Source: Chromera velia
Lineage: Eukaryota > Sar > Chromeraceae
Assembly: GCA_018398765.1 (NCBI GenBank)
Contig: JAHBMJ010000498.1
Location: 1 to 46,358, forward strand
Reading direction: 5' to 3'
DNA length: 46,358 nt
Part shown: one piece after another, positions 1 through 11,448 of the stretch
Numbering within the stretch: the first letter of the stretch is position 1
How the letters are laid out: each line of letters starts with the position of its first letter
The notes under the pieces: generated by a model
What the model was told of the DNA's origin: nothing
Database searches by the model: none
The model's input: only the letters and a program-made list of their open reading frames with translations
Position numbers and translations under genes: made by a program

Positions 1-1725
1 CCTAGTCTGTGCAAGAGAAGAGAAGGAAAGGGTCAACCAATGCATAATCGACAATGGATGCCTCTTTTTTCATGTTCTTTGATTTACAGGTACAAGCACC
101 CGAAAAGCGGAAGTCTTTGCCCCACACTTCCCTTGCAGACCATTCAGGATGAGTAGGTTGCTTTCACCGCAAAGACGCACCAATTCACGGCCCATGGGGT
201 CGACTGACTGCTTGTATTCTGAATGTCGGATGAAAGAGGGAGCCGACTCGTCAGAGCCGGTAGATTCGTCCTGTTCGAACAGTTGTTCACGATTCTATTC
301 GAGACCTTCTGGACAGAGCGATGCCGTGTGAGAGTTGAGGTCCCTCAGGACTACTCTCGGCTCTCCTAGGGGGACAGAGCACAGGAAATCAGACAGGATC
401 TCTTTCGTGTCATCTTTCTTATGATTCGACTAACCCCCCAGCAAATACACCCCAAACATATGCAGTTTTCTACCCGATGAGTGGATGGCTACCCTGGCGA
501 TGCTCGGCCCTACCAGCTCAAACTCCGGTCTGAGTTCCCCCCAACGGTCCGATTTGACCAAAATGCATACGCCTTCAGACCGGATTTCTTTGTCTACACA
601 AGCGGAATGGACTTTTGTCTTTCTCCTTTCCCATTCCCTATGTGACCAATTTACTCCTTTCCAACCCCCCAGTTCTAGATCGCAGAACAGGTGTTGTGTT
701 TCAACCAGAACCACAACATCCGCATCCGTTTCAGTGAGCCATAAACGAATGTCCCCATTTCTTATCTTCCGCTGCAATCCTCCCACATTGATGTAGGCAA
801 AGCGCAGACGGTCCCGTGGGTGAGACACCGTCAAGTCCTGGTAGCAAGCATTCCCTCGCTTCTTGAACTTGCCTCTTCTCACCTTCCAATACTCTCTCAC
901 GGCTTTCTGTATGATTATTCTCTCATCCTCCGACCTTTCTTTCATCAAGTCCCTTTCCTTTACCCATTCGAGACCAGAACCAGGAGAGCACCTGATTTCA
1001 AACCATCTCTCACCACCGTGTAACCTTTTATACCCTAATACAAGTAGAGGAGGAGAAGAAGAAAAAGAAGAAGAAGAAGAAGAAGAAAAAGAAGAGGAGG
1101 AGGGGGAAGAGGGGGGAGAAGAAGAATCCGAAAAAGAAGAAAAAGAAGAAGAGGACGATTTGGGAGGAGCATGCGAGGTAGCAGAGCAAAAGGAAGAAGA
1201 ATCATCCAGAATATCACGATCTCTCCTTCGTTTCTTTCTCCTCCTTCTCTTGCTGCGTGGGACGAGGAGTGTCAAGGCTGGCACAAAAGAGGAAGGTCGA
1301 TAAATAGGAGGGAGATCGCCCCGCGGGGAAGAGGACTCAGAGTCAGAAAGGCGTGGCGATCTAGAAAAAGGGGACGGAAGGCCCTGTCCCCTCGAGCGAG
1401 AAAGCTCATTAGAAGACGGCGAAGGCCATGAAAGCAAAACTTCACTTGAGCTGCGATTCAGTGCAGGATTAGATCCTCCGTCGAGTCCCAGCTCACTCTC
1501 ATCATAAGCAAACAACGAGGAAGAGGAAGAAGACGAAAAATGCGAAGATGCAGAGAGAAAAGGTTCTTCGGCCATAGCAGATCCAGAAAGAGGAGAAAAA
1601 GAGGAGAGAGAAAGAGAGTTCACAGGATTTTGAACCTGCATGCATGTATTCAACGGGTCGATCAGGCCGGGATGGGGGAGAAGTCCAGCTGGATGGCTCC
1701 CCTCCTTCCCAGCACAACCTGACAA
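1..1725 (-). pseudogene. APE-type endonuclease (EEP fold) domain of a LINE ORF2, frameshifted
   Basis: The open frame 1725-430 carries, near its end, the sequences AYINVGGLQRK (EEP Asn motif) and DADVVVLVETQ (the catalytic Glu region), followed by a strand-rich segment ending HMFGVYLLGG. After a frameshift near 425 the homologous reading continues with VLRDLNSHT, which matches the GDxN motif region of LINE endonucleases, and then GRELVRLCGESNLLILNGLQ, typical of the segment after it. This enzyme nicks target DNA for target-primed reverse transcription. Upstream of the domain the frame is a Ser-rich, Lys/Arg-rich linker encoded by TTC/TCT repeats. The frame opens at a TTG and not an ATG, so the true start is unknown. 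The frameshift and the atypical RDLNS in place of GDFNx indicate decay. Confidence 0.65.
1033..1160. repeat. GAA-rich microsatellite
   Basis: An imperfect (GAA)n / GGA run. On the minus strand it lies inside the endonuclease frame and encodes a poly-Ser/Phe tract. Confidence 0.9.
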
Positions 1726-1795
1726 ATCTCGTGCGGCCCTATTCCGTTAATCCCACCCCCCCTTCCTTCTTTCCCCCCACTGCCTGCCGCCGAGG

Positions 1796-1908
1796 AAGAA
1801 GAAGAAGACGAAGAAGAAGAAGAAGAAGAAGAAGAAGAAGAAGGAGAAGGAGAAGAAGAAGAAGAAGAAGAAGAAGAAGAAGAAGAAGAAAAAGAAGAAG
1901 AAGGGTCC
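1796..1908. repeat. (GAA)n microsatellite
   Basis: A near-pure GAA/AAG trinucleotide run of about 110 bp inside the decayed LINE. Confidence 0.95.
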
Positions 1909-1989
1909 ATCCAGTGGCCTAGCCTCTCCCCCCCCTCCCCTTCCTGTCCATTGCCCACCTCGTTCCTTCCCTTGCAAGGTCCAGCGGAA

Positions 1990-2165
1990 GAGGAAAAAAA
2001 GAAAAGAGCAGACGAAGAAGAAGAAGAAGAAGCAGGAGCAGCAGCAGCAGCAGCAGAAAAAGAAGAAGAAGGAGGAGAAGAAGAAGAAGAAGCAGCAGCA
2101 GAAGAAGAAGAAGAAGAGGAAGAAGAAGAAGAAGACGAAGAGGAAGTGGAAGGAGAAGGGGAGGG

Positions 2166-2198
<33 letters not shown>

Positions 2199-2222
2199 AG
2201 AAGAAGAAGAAGAAGAAGAAGC
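1990..2222. repeat. (GAA)n / GCA-interrupted microsatellite
   Basis: About 230 bp of GAA repeats with GCA and GGA interruptions. Long open frames over this stretch come from the repeat and are not genes. Confidence 0.95.
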
Positions 2223-2229
2223 AAAGGGG

Positions 2230-3530
2230 AAAGAATTTCTAAAAGGATTCTGACATTTGCCCTATCTTCCCAGAGAACAGTTCCAGCAAGCCCTTTTGAG
2301 CTTAGCGCACCTACAGCGGCTGCAGGTGCTATTTACAGCACAACTACATTTGCAGCACTGGGTCCCATCCTCCTTCGACTTCTTTATCCCCGAGGCGTCC
2401 GGAGGACCCGGGCCGTCACCCCCTCTTTTGTCTTTTCCTTTTTCATTTTCTCCATTCCCTTTGAAGCTTCTTCCATTACCTCCCTTTCCTTTCTCCCCTC
2501 GTCTATCCGTTCCTTTCCTCGTCTCTTCATTTCCTTTCCCTCCTGTCTTCCCCGTTGGTTAGTTCTTCCCCCCTCCCCCCACCCTAGTGAGAGAGAGAGG
2601 AAGAGGAAGTGAAAGAAAAGGAAAAGAAACATCGTATACATCTGTCACTTTCCATTCGATACCTTCTGAACTCATATGTTCTTCTTTATCCAAAGAGATG
2701 ACATTGTCAGCTACTCCGAGAGGAGAGTGGCGTGTATCGAGAGTCAATGCATCCGAGAGAGGCGAAAGTGTCCTACCTGTGTGAATGTCATGTGTGATCG
2801 CTGGAGAAGATGGCGTTCTGTCATACGTTCTTTGTCTGAAGTCTACCGAGAAGGCCTCTCTTCTATGCATGCACGAGCCGAGCTTACTGTGATCGCATAC
2901 TTCATTCCCTCCCTGCCCGCCCAGAAAGTCCTCTTCTATATGATCCCCCCCTCCAAGTTGCTGCTTCCCCTCCCTTCCCTTCAACCCCCCACCCTGACTC
3001 TTTGGAGTTCCCGTCTCCAACAAATCCGGAGGTCTTTGGCCCCACTTCTTTCCAGAAGGCCATCCGCGAGTCCCTTTCCGTGCCCCCCTGAAGTGTCTCC
3101 CTGTCAATCTCCCTCCGCCCTGCCGTGACCTGCACATAGGAGGAGGGGGGGGAAACTGTGTCTTCTCAGAAAAAGCATGAAGGGGAGCGCGATCAAAAAC
3201 CATCCCTGCCCCACTGACCGGCATCGGATAGACCGTGGTTCCCCCGGCCTATCCGTCCCCCCCTCCCCCAGTCGGTCACTGAGGTCTATGGGCTCGTCAC
3301 AGGATGTCGTCGGTCCAATGGTGTGATCATTTCCATCGGAGGTTTCAACAACACAATATGACAGAGGGAGTGCCGTTTTTTGGAAAGAGATTTGAGACCG
3401 AAAAGAAAACATCTTTACACAATTTTCAAGGAGCGCAAACCGGTTCGTAACCGAGACAGGGGAACGTTCCTTCCCTCCCCAAAATACCCCTTCGCAACGC
3501 TTTCCTACCCCCCCTTCAGTCTCTGATCTC
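2230..3530. other. LINE interior without a recognisable domain
   Basis: Purine/pyrimidine-skewed sequence between the ORF1-like and endonuclease segments. Overlapping minus-strand frames exist (2559-3224 and 3104-3532) but they are Gly/Arg-rich, share no motif I recognise and contradict one another. I see no supportable gene here. Confidence 0.5.
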
Positions 3531-3532
3531 AA

Positions 3533-4126
3533 CTACCCCAACAGCCCAACTTCTTCCACAGCCTGGAGGATACAATTCACAGCTCGCTCTCTGCCCTCAA
3601 TTTTCTTTCTCTCACTGATTCTGTCTATTTCTTCCTCAAGAGTCTGAATCGCCACTGCTCGTTTCTCCATCTCACACACCAACACCCTTCTCCTCGTCAG
3701 CAAACGACTCAACTTCACACAACCTGCCTCATCGCCTCCGAGGGATCCGTTATGTGCCGGTACGGAGGGGGTTCGGATCTTTTCCCCCTCCCCCAACTTC
3801 TTTCAGGCCCGAGGGCCCGGAGGGCCATCACCCTCCTCTTCCCTCGGAGAATCGGGCTCCTCGAACATTTCTCCATTGGACTCATCCCCTCCTCCGAGCT
3901 TCCTCCGCCTTGCTGGAGGGGCTGATGATGCCGGTGTGTCATCTCTCTGTCGGATCTGTCCCCTTCTTGCGGGAGATGCGGGTGGGGTCTGGTGGGATCG
4001 ATCAATGTCTGCGAACGAACTGAAGAGGGGTCCGGACTCCACCGCCGTCTCCTGCCGTTCCTCTCCCCCCCCGACCGGCACCATGCCAGCTTGTTCAGAG
4101 CCCACACCCCCATTGAGGCCGAGCAC
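3533..4126 (-). pseudogene. ORF1-like remnant of the LINE
   Basis: One minus-strand frame is open from 4126 to 3533 apart from a single TGA at 3803-3805. The N-terminal part is polar, Pro/Ser/Arg-rich and probably disordered. The C-terminal 60 residues are highly charged with heptad-like spacing (MEKRAVAIQTLEEEIDRISE), consistent with a short coiled coil. LINE ORF1 proteins commonly combine disorder with a coiled coil, and the position upstream of the endonuclease fits. There is no sequence-level motif such as an RRM or zinc knuckle, so the assignment rests on context. It could also be non-coding. Confidence 0.35.
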
Positions 4127-4182
4127 GGGTTAGGAATTGGGAAAGAAATGTGGGGCAGGCAGGGGTTGGGGTCCATTCAGCA

Positions 4183-4556
4183 TTCCGTCCGAATACCCCT
4201 GGTGGTAAGGATTCGGCGTATTCCATTAGAAGTAAAAGTTAGCTTGTTTATATATTACACTGCGCATTGTCATATGCCTGCAGAGTCTGCAATAACTCCC
4301 CGACATATCAACATACTATAACTCTTTCACCTCACTTACGTCCAACAATTTCCAACATACACACCACAAACCTATTAAACCTTATCTTTAAAAGTTGTTC
4401 ATACTTTCATACAGGTAAGAAACAATAAATAGAATCATTCTAAGTGCTTTAAAGACTTAGTTTTTTATATAAAATTTAGTGTGATATATAGAAAATTAAA
4501 AATCACTTTCTAGTATAAAAGTTTCAATTGTCAGTACAGTCAGTTAAGAGTATGAT
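4183..4556. other. AT-rich spacer between two retroelements
   Basis: An abrupt shift to AT-rich sequence. No ORF, no RNA gene and no recognisable LTR. The copia element to its right shows no matching 5' LTR here. Confidence 0.6.
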
Positions 4557-5950
4557 GTGCTCAACTTCCGCCCCTCCCCTCACACAGCGTTTCATTTCCA
4601 GCAATCATCGAACTGTATCACATATCAGTATACGAACTGTCGGCATGATGTTGGACGGGCCATGGTAGACATAGGTACCGAGAGGGGAATGGGGAATCGT
4701 GGGAGGTTGCAGAGAGCAGGAGTTCTAGTTCGGGAACAGCCGTACTCTGCACACGTCGGCGTTGTAAAGCGTGACGGCGATGGCCGCCAAACTTCCGAGC
4801 ATGTTTGGATCAATGTCGATGGGATCGGCACTGTGATTCTGGAGGACGAGACGGGTGGGCTGTTCCACACGTATCTCTACCTCACAGATGACGATGTTCC
4901 CACGTTGGTCACATATGATGCCTGCACAGCGTTTGATAGGTCGGGCAGGATGCTGTTATACTTTGATGTGCGAGACGTCCGTGGCATTATACATTGCGTC
5001 ACTGTTGATGCACCGAATGGCCACTGCTGCTCTTATATCCCTTCCTTTCCTCTCCCTGTCAATGCGAAGAAAAGGGAAGCAGAGTTCGACCGTGAGTGGG
5101 GTGGTGGTAGGCAGGCTCTGTATGTACAGCGTGAGCTGCGTCGTTTGGACATGGAGGAGGCAAGAGTCGAGCACGATCGTCTCAGCATCCACTCGGGGGC
5201 TGAATATTTGCGTCTCACCATCGAGGAGGACGGAAAGTCCATCACAGCAGCCATGGCAGCAGAGATTACTGCCACTTGCCGGACTTGCCAGCAGAAGCAG
5301 GCAGTCAACAAGTCGTTGAAGGCAGCGATTTGGGAGAAGAGCAGGAGAAGCAAGGTGAAGGAATTCGGGGATGAGGTGTATTTGGACACGTGGTTTCCTG
5401 GGGATGAGGATGCAGAGGTTAGTGGGTTCCCGTGTGGGAATCTTTAGACAGATCTCTATACCCATAGTAAGTTCGGCACTCCGATGCATAGCCGCTGCGA
5501 TGCTGCAGATTCTCTGATGGATTGGATCGATTACTACGGTGTCGTTCGTAAGAAGATCTTCATAGAGAGGGCCCTCGAGTTGATTGGGGGTAAGTTCATC
5601 GAAACCTGCAGGTCGTTCAGCCCACCCATCCTCCCAGAAAGGGCCCCGACTGGAATCAAAGGGATTTTGGGGTTCGCTGAGAGACTTATCTGCACTCATC
5701 GGAATCAGGTCAGGGTGGCTCTAGACAGGTGTTTGGTTCCAAGTGAGGGGGGGAGATTGAGAAAGCGAATTCGCCATAGTTTTGCACACGAGATCAGCAT
5801 AGCAGTAGCCATAAAAGGAGATAAGATTGTCCATCCTACTGACAGAAAGAGTGCGTATGTTATTGAGCGGAGAACCGGGGAGAAACCAGATCGCAAGTTT
5901 GCGTTGGGGGATTGGGTTGTGATTCATCATGGTCCTAAGGACCTTTCCCT
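4557..5950 (+). pseudogene. Copia pre-integrase and integrase segment
   Basis: The frame to 5447 ends with a zinc-type CRTCQQKQ and then EVYLDTWFPGD, which fits the end of a gag-pre-integrase domain and the first catalytic Asp of the integrase core. After one TAG the same frame resumes with a degenerate DYYG...KFIE segment (the second acidic region) and APTGIKGILGFAERL...HRNQVR, resembling the copia signature TPxxNGxxERxNR with its catalytic Glu. It continues with KFALGDWVVIHH, a typical integrase C-terminal motif. Integrase would insert the cDNA. The stop codon and altered motifs make it non-functional. Confidence 0.6.
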
Positions 5951-6089
5951 CCCAAGCAAGCTTTGTATGTTTCTCTACATTTGGTCCCCCCATGTTGCAG
6001 CACTCTTGTACTACAATGCACAGAAACACCGCATTCTGAATCAGGTTTTCAACATACACTCTTTCCTCGTGGAGCCCTTGCACGATGGT

Positions 6090-6630
6090 CTACTTGCGGG
6101 GTGGCGTATGGTAAAGAGAATCCTGGAGACCCTTGTGAAGGGAAGGCTTGTATCTGGGGGTGAAAATATGCTTTTACCCTCTGTTCTGCAGGTTTCTGGT
6201 CAGAACCTTCCCGCCGCCTATCCACAGGGGGCAGCCGCTGCTCAAGAGGACGGGGGAGGTGCAGCATTTCACAGGAGGCGACGACCAGGATCTAGGGGTG
6301 GAAGTCCAGGCAGAGGTTCCACAGCAGGGAGCGGGCCCTCCAGGAGATAGCCAGAGAAAGTATACAAGTTTGCTTATAGAAGCGAATGGCAGGCATCTTG
6401 TGATGATGCAGACAGGGAAAGTGTATCACAAGTCTATCTTTGCAGTATGGCTCCAGCCAGTGGGGGATGGGAGTGGGAAGTGGCGTCCAGAGGGAATAGC
6501 GCCCAATCCCATTCGGAAACAGCAAGTGCTGTGTTATTTCGATTTTGTAGACGACCCTCTGCCTACCGGGATTGAATCTCAAGTCTTCCCAGGCCCCCCT
6601 CCGATTGGTGTCGGTCCGTCCGCATAGCAG
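6090..6630 (+). pseudogene. Copia linker region between integrase and reverse transcriptase
   Basis: Gly/Pro/Ala-rich sequence followed by a Trp-containing stretch (FAVWLQPVGDGSGKWRPEG) and a stop at 6627. It links the integrase and reverse transcriptase segments. No independent domain is recognised. Confidence 0.4.
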
Positions 6631-7866
6631 CACAGTGTTGTAAATGAGGGGGTGCCGCCAGACGTGGGAGGGGATGCACCCGCAGCCCCTTACCCTGATG
6701 GCATTCCTCCTGATGACTCCTTGACAATGTTTCGTTCCGACCTCCTCAGAAATCCTCAGCACGAGGGGGGGGCAGAACAAGGGTCAGTGTATTTGGAATC
6801 GTTAGAGGCGCTGGTAGCCTTGAATTTTAAGAAAGGCTCCACCAACATTCCAGCAAAGGAGGAAGAGGTGAGGGAGAGGAAGTTCAATGAGGCGATAAGA
6901 GATGAGTGGCTCCAGAACATCTGTGGGCAGGAGGTGTTTAGGAGGGCGGTTCTAAGGGAAGAGGCCAAGATGGTGATGGATCTCGGCTGGAGGCTCACAT
7001 GGAAGGAGAAGGAGGCAGAGAAAGGAAAGGGGAAGGAAGGAAAGAACGGAAGTCTATCTCCCAGTCACTCTCCCCCCACAGCAATAAAGAGAGTGCCAAA
7101 AGCCCCATGCTTTGGGAAGGGCTTCTGAGATAAGAGAAAGATCAATACCTTCACAGGTACCCCTGTCCCTGCTCTGATCTTAAATTTTTTTGCATGATCT
7201 GGGCACTGCGTGTGCTTTACAGATTTTTGTGGGGGATGTGAAGGAGGTGTTCCTTCAGTCTACCAACACGAATGTAGAGAGAGTCTACGCGCGCATGCCT
7301 GCATAGATGCCTCCGATCTTAGACGTGTGCCCCTATCTAGAAATAAAGCCTGAGAAGTGGGAGAGAATAAAAGGGTATGCCAGATCTCTCTTGCCTGGAC
7401 AGATTCGGGAGGTCGTTCGCAGTTTTTATGGCATGGCATTGCCTGTCTTATCCAAACCTTTTGACAACAAGTGGGTTGGGACAACGGGGCGGGCAGGGTT
7501 TGAGAGAATAGAGTTGGGGATTGCAGTTGATAAAGAGAAGAATGTTCTCATCAATTGGATCGATGACGTTTTTAGTCTGATTGCTTTGGGCAGGTTGAGA
7601 GGGTGATGCGACATCTGCAGGGGGAGATGGAGTTTGGAAAAATGACGAGGCTTGACATGGCTTTATACAAATTCAAGTATGTGGGAATGGACTTTGAAGG
7701 AGACAAAGGGGAGTGCAGAGTCTCAATGTCTTCGTATCTTGAGAGGGTGGACACAGACAAACTGTTCAGAGAATACAAGATCCCTTGGAGAGGAGTGGGG
7801 GGCACGTCTTCATGTAAAGAAAGGATTTTCATCTGCAGGAAGATGAGCAACCAGATCTGTCTCTGA
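6631..7866 (+). pseudogene. Copia reverse transcriptase segment, frame-broken
   Basis: Several frames together show the copia reverse transcriptase path: RKFNEAIRDEWLQNI (usual start of the copia RT module), GWRLTWKEKE, then KAPCFGKGF followed by a stop and DKRKINTFTGTPVP (compare the usual K-A-R-L-V-x-x-G-F-x-D with a following T-x-x-P segment), then IFVGDVKEVFLQS (motif A; the family has DVKxAFL), INWIDDVF (motif C, the family's YVDD) and KFKYVGMDFEGDKGE (the segment after motif C). At least three frame changes and stops separate these pieces. The enzyme would copy element RNA into cDNA, but this copy cannot be expressed as one protein. Confidence 0.7.
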
Positions 7867-7883
7867 AAGACATTTACAGCAAT

Positions 7884-8550
7884 GTGATCGGGTGTCTGGG
7901 TTGGGGGGGACGTCTCTCTCCTTTCCATCGTATGTGGTACGATGTTCTTTCTCGCTATGGGAAGACACCGACCCACAGGCATCTCGCGATTACTGTCAGA
8001 ATCCTGCATGGAATTAAGAAAGATCCAAAAGGTCTGAATTTCTGCTGTCTGTCTCTCTCTCCTCTTCTCAAGATGGTTTTCTTCATTGATTCCTCTCATG
8101 AGAAAGATATATATGAAGGAAGGCATGCATAGATTGCTCTTCTGGTTGATCATGCCTGGAAGCCAGGAGATGAATTGTTCAACATTTTTGCATGGCGTTC
8201 GATGCGTTCGACCGTTAAGCTAGGCAGCTCCACAGCTTCAGAATTGGTTGGGTTTGAGCAGTGCCTCAAGCGTGTGCTACGACTGATTTCTTTTGGCCAG
8301 AATTTTCAGAAAGACATGCCCGTACAGTTCTTGATTGACTGTAACCCTTTGCATGATCAGTTTAGATCGGAGGTGGCAGATTCAGATACGGGGATGGAGC
8401 ATGTTCTCGACTAGTGCATTTAGAGATGCAAACAATTGTCTGTCAGCGTTGTTTGGATCCCTCGTGAGATACAGGCAGCCAATGCACTCACCAAGCCTAT
8501 TGCTTTTGGTCAATCGATCTATGATTGAAGTGTGGATCGTTTGTCTATCA
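7884..8550 (+). pseudogene. Copia RNase H segment
   Basis: After a spacer, the frame at 8175-8414 reads KLGSSTASELVGFEQCLKRV, matching the copia RNase H signature around SSTxAE. After a stop it continues with VVWIPREIQAANALTKPI, matching the conserved C-terminal LADxLTKP segment. RNase H would remove the RNA strand during cDNA synthesis. Internal stops (for example at 8412-8414) show inactivation. Confidence 0.7.
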
Positions 8551-8560
8551 TGAGGGGGTG

Positions 8561-9723
8561 AGTTATGAGTTAGATTCATGACAGTCTCAGAATGGAGATG
8601 TCAGGGGTGCCAAGAATGACTGAATCTGACGTCATCCTCATAGGAACTGTATTATCAATCATATGATATAGATATCTGCAAGACACAGAAGGATCGTTGT
8701 ACCTTATCGTAATCTCAGTCTCTAAGCAGTCGTAACGACCTTGCATATGAGAGTTCGTGTATCTGATAGTCATCCAGATTAACCCATATTATTTTTTATA
8801 TAAGCATCGTTAGTTTTAAGTTCAAACTTATCGTTGTTTATGAGATATGACCTTCGAAAAATGGTTTTTTTAACATAATTAGCTGCTTTAAATTCCTAGC
8901 TGCTACCAACTGCTAAATTTCTTTTTCCAAAATTTTTGAATCCAAATTTCTTTCTGGAAGTCGACGCGCGCAGGACAATTGACCACAGGGGAACTCAAAA
9001 CATAAATCCTAATCCTAAGTCTACATTCCTCTTTTAAATTAGTTTGAATGCCTTGAAATTTCTTTAAAAAATTTTTGTATTCCTCTTTAAATTCTTTTAA
9101 ATGACTGTGAATTCCAATTTCCTCCAATTAAATTCTTGAGTCTTTACAAGGTGTCACGGTGATTGAAACGATGATAATATATATGATATGAATATCTCTT
9201 ACAAGAGGAAAGCTATGTATCACAATAACTAGTATGCAGATGCATGTAGAGTTTTATCAGTATTCAACAGTTGAATTGGTCGACCGCTGCATAAACAGAC
9301 GTGTGAGTATATGTAAGGCTAACAGGGCGGCGCGGGTATGCGGAAAGCGATACACGTACGTGGAACACTACCGTGGTGGCGTGTAAGCAGACGGACGCAC
9401 GCGGAGGTTCCAATCCGAATATCTGGCTTGCGCACATGCATGCAGACTATGATACAGTTACGGTATGATGATACAGAGATCGATTGAACTAACAGCTCCT
9501 TGAGTAGAAGCGGTCTACTTGCTGAACTCTCAATCCACCTGTACATGAATGCTGAACTCTCAATCCACCTCTACACGAATGCATCAAAGATGTAGCCTTC
9601 ATTGGTTCTAGAAGGTCACACAAGACCTTACTTTCTACTTCAACTTTCAAACTTTCCGCCCCAAACACAATGTAATCTAATATAATCCTGTAAACCTTTT
9701 TATCAATCATACCCCTACTATCA
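8561..9723. other. AT-rich non-genic region
   Basis: No convincing ORF or RNA gene. Its left edge may include remains of the copia 3' LTR (it starts TGAG directly after the purine tract), but with no second LTR for comparison this cannot be confirmed. It contains one 30-bp tandem duplication, listed separately. Confidence 0.5.
9521..9580. repeat. Tandem duplication of a 30-bp unit
   Basis: Two adjacent copies begin with GCTGAACTCTCAATCCACCT and differ at two positions. Confidence 0.95.
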
Positions 9724-10034
9724 TAAAGCTTCAGAGCGCTTCAGAGGTAAAGGCTGAGCGTGCAGCGTGAGAGAACTGCGTGCGTCATTATTTCAATACC
9801 CCGCCTGTGCGCGCGAGATTTTCGCTTTATGAGGCATGCAATGAGTCATTTCCCGGGAGCCGGCACCACGATAAGTTTAGGTGCTTCATTTATCGTGGTG
9901 CTGGCTCCCGGGAAATGACTCATTGCATGTTTCATAAAGCGAAAATCCTGCGTGCACAGGCGGGGTACTGAAATAATGATACACGCAGTTCTCTTACACT
10001 GCACGCTTTACCTCTGAAGCGCTCTGAAGCTTTA
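9724..10034. mobile_element. Long-hairpin MITE / foldback element, 311 bp
   Basis: Nearly the whole element is an inverted repeat: arm 9724-9874, loop of about 15 bases, arm 9890-10034. The ends read TAAAGCTTCAGAGCGC on both strands. It has no coding capacity. The arms differ mostly by transitions (CG to CA or TG) and one short indel. No clear target-site duplication is visible beyond the TA included in the ends. Non-autonomous foldback MITEs look like this. If transcribed it would give about 145 bp of double-stranded RNA. Confidence 0.85.
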
Positions 10035-10050
10035 CAACTGTAGTGCTAGA

Positions 10051-10125
10051 AAAAGGTTTAAGGTTCAAGGTTCAAGGTTCACTTCGAAGTAATGAACCTG
10101 AATCAGGTTCAAAAACATGTTGAAA
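10051..10125. repeat. AGGTTCA-type short tandem repeats, block 1
   Basis: Repeated AAGGTTC / AGGTTCA units. A second, similar block lies 620 bp to the right (10738-10833). Confidence 0.8.
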
Positions 10126-10737
10126 AACAGGTTTACTTTTAATTAATAGAAACCTCATTTTTTCGTATTATTTTATGCCATATCTCTGATTTCGGCTTCG
10201 GTGCATAAGACACGACCTGAGGTGTCAGAGAGAATGGGACTGCTGGAATTTTTTTCAACAAAGAGAATGAAAAAGGGTTGTACAGTGAAAGAGGTCAGAC
10301 CCATGGGTAGCCCTCTTATGGTTGAGAGTTCAAAAAAAAAGATCCGGAGACGGCAGTAGTAGAAACAAGCAGAGGGACTGCTGCCGGCATGAGTCTGAAG
10401 CAGCCCCTCCAAAAAGACATTGTCAATTACACTGTCGTGCAGACTGCTGTTAAACAAACTCTATATTTCCTCATTCCTTCAATAGAGACTGTCTGTTTTG
10501 ATGCGGGGCCTTGCAAGTGGAAAACTTGGTAAGTCACGTGTACTTCTTTACTTCTGCAACCGTCAGCATGAGTTTTCATGCTGATATATGATGCTGACAT
10601 GCGTCTGTCCGACACAATAGATTGAACCGGCTGGGGATAGTTGCTGTACGCGCGGCTCCGGCTCCTTATTTCACCTATATGGGCCGCAGGCAGCGCAGGC
10701 CTGGCCGGCCTTGTGCCAGTGGCTGCGCGTCTGGCGT

Positions 10738-10833
10738 CTAAAACAGGTTTAAAACAGGTTCAACAGGTTCAAAACAGGTTCAACAGGTTCACTTTTTCAG
10801 ATTTGAACCTTTTCTCAATAAACCTTTTCCCAG
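10738..10833. repeat. AACAGGTTCA-type short tandem repeats, block 2
   Basis: Repeated CAGGTTCA / AACAGGTT units in the same orientation as block 1. The two blocks and the 600 bp between them may be one small element, but no coding sequence or clear terminal repeats support this. Confidence 0.8.
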
Positions 10834-10834
10834 C

Positions 10835-11448
10835 CCTAACCTGGTCCCCTAATGATATTCTTGCTTTTTTCTTTTTTACGATCCTACGTCTAGGTTTTTA
10901 TTTATGACTCACTGCCAGAACAGTATGCGGAATACAAACTTGAAAAGAGATTGTGCAGAAAAAAAAAATATTTTTAATGCTAGCCATAACGTTTTGTATG
11001 TTTCCATCTCGTTTTTCACGAAAGTCGAAAAGCACATCAACATCATAGGCTCAATTTACAAATCGAACCAGAGTCTGAGCTCAGCCTCAACTTGGCTTGT
11101 CTTACTCCGCAAGGCATTGCTGTGTACATCTTTTCCTCCCCCAAGCAGCCCCTGCTCCCATGTTGATCAATCAGAGAAGCAAGGGAAAGAAGCGCACCAG
11201 CAGCAAACAAGAGACGTTACAAAGATGGGTCCGCAATACCCCCCGCCCCTCGGTCCTCCTTTCCTCTCTCTCTTTTTTTTTTCTTTTATGCTTTCGCCTT
11301 TCCCTTTTTTCCCGAAGGAATTGCATTTGCCTAAAAAGGAGGGGCTGCCTTTTGTCATGGGGTCTACGCTTTCTTTCGCTGCTGTTCTTCCAAATACAGA
11401 GAGAGATCATTAATATTCCCTTTACCTCTGCACCTTGCTTCACGTCTC
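10835..11448. other. Downstream flank of the ankyrin gene
   Basis: No gene seen. The part near 11448 is presumably the 3' UTR of the minus-strand ankyrin gene. Plus-strand frames here are low in complexity and have no motif. Confidence 0.5.

Larger units (their letters stand above)
1..4182 (-). mobile_element. Degraded non-LTR (LINE-type) retrotransposon, runs off the left edge
   Basis: Reading on the minus strand from about 4180 towards 1, the order is an ORF1-like remnant with a short charged helical segment, a long low-complexity stretch, then an APE-type endonuclease domain that continues past the window edge. That order (ORF1, then ORF2 starting with an endonuclease) is the known layout of APE-type LINEs. 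Frames are broken by in-frame stops and at least one frameshift near 425, so this copy is inactive. The right boundary is a guess, based on where purine-rich, GC-richer DNA gives way to AT-rich DNA near 4180. The reverse transcriptase would lie left of position 1 and is not seen. The LINE fragment near 36 kb could be another copy of this family, but the two segments do not overlap, so this cannot be tested here. Confidence 0.6.
4557..8560 (+). mobile_element. Degraded Ty1/copia-type retrotransposon (pol region)
   Basis: Successive plus-strand frames give, in copia order, a pre-integrase CxxC segment, an integrase-like core, a reverse transcriptase and RNase H. A purine tract (GAGGGGG at 8552-8558) follows the RNase H segment, the usual position of the polypurine primer just upstream of a 3' LTR. 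Integrase before reverse transcriptase is diagnostic of the Ty1/copia order as opposed to gypsy. Many stops and frame changes show the copy is dead. I found no pair of matching LTRs, so the 5' end is probably truncated. Confidence 0.75.

Noticed and set aside
4183-9200. LTR pair around the copia element
   Set aside because: By eye, the sequences before 4557 and after 8560 do not match each other.
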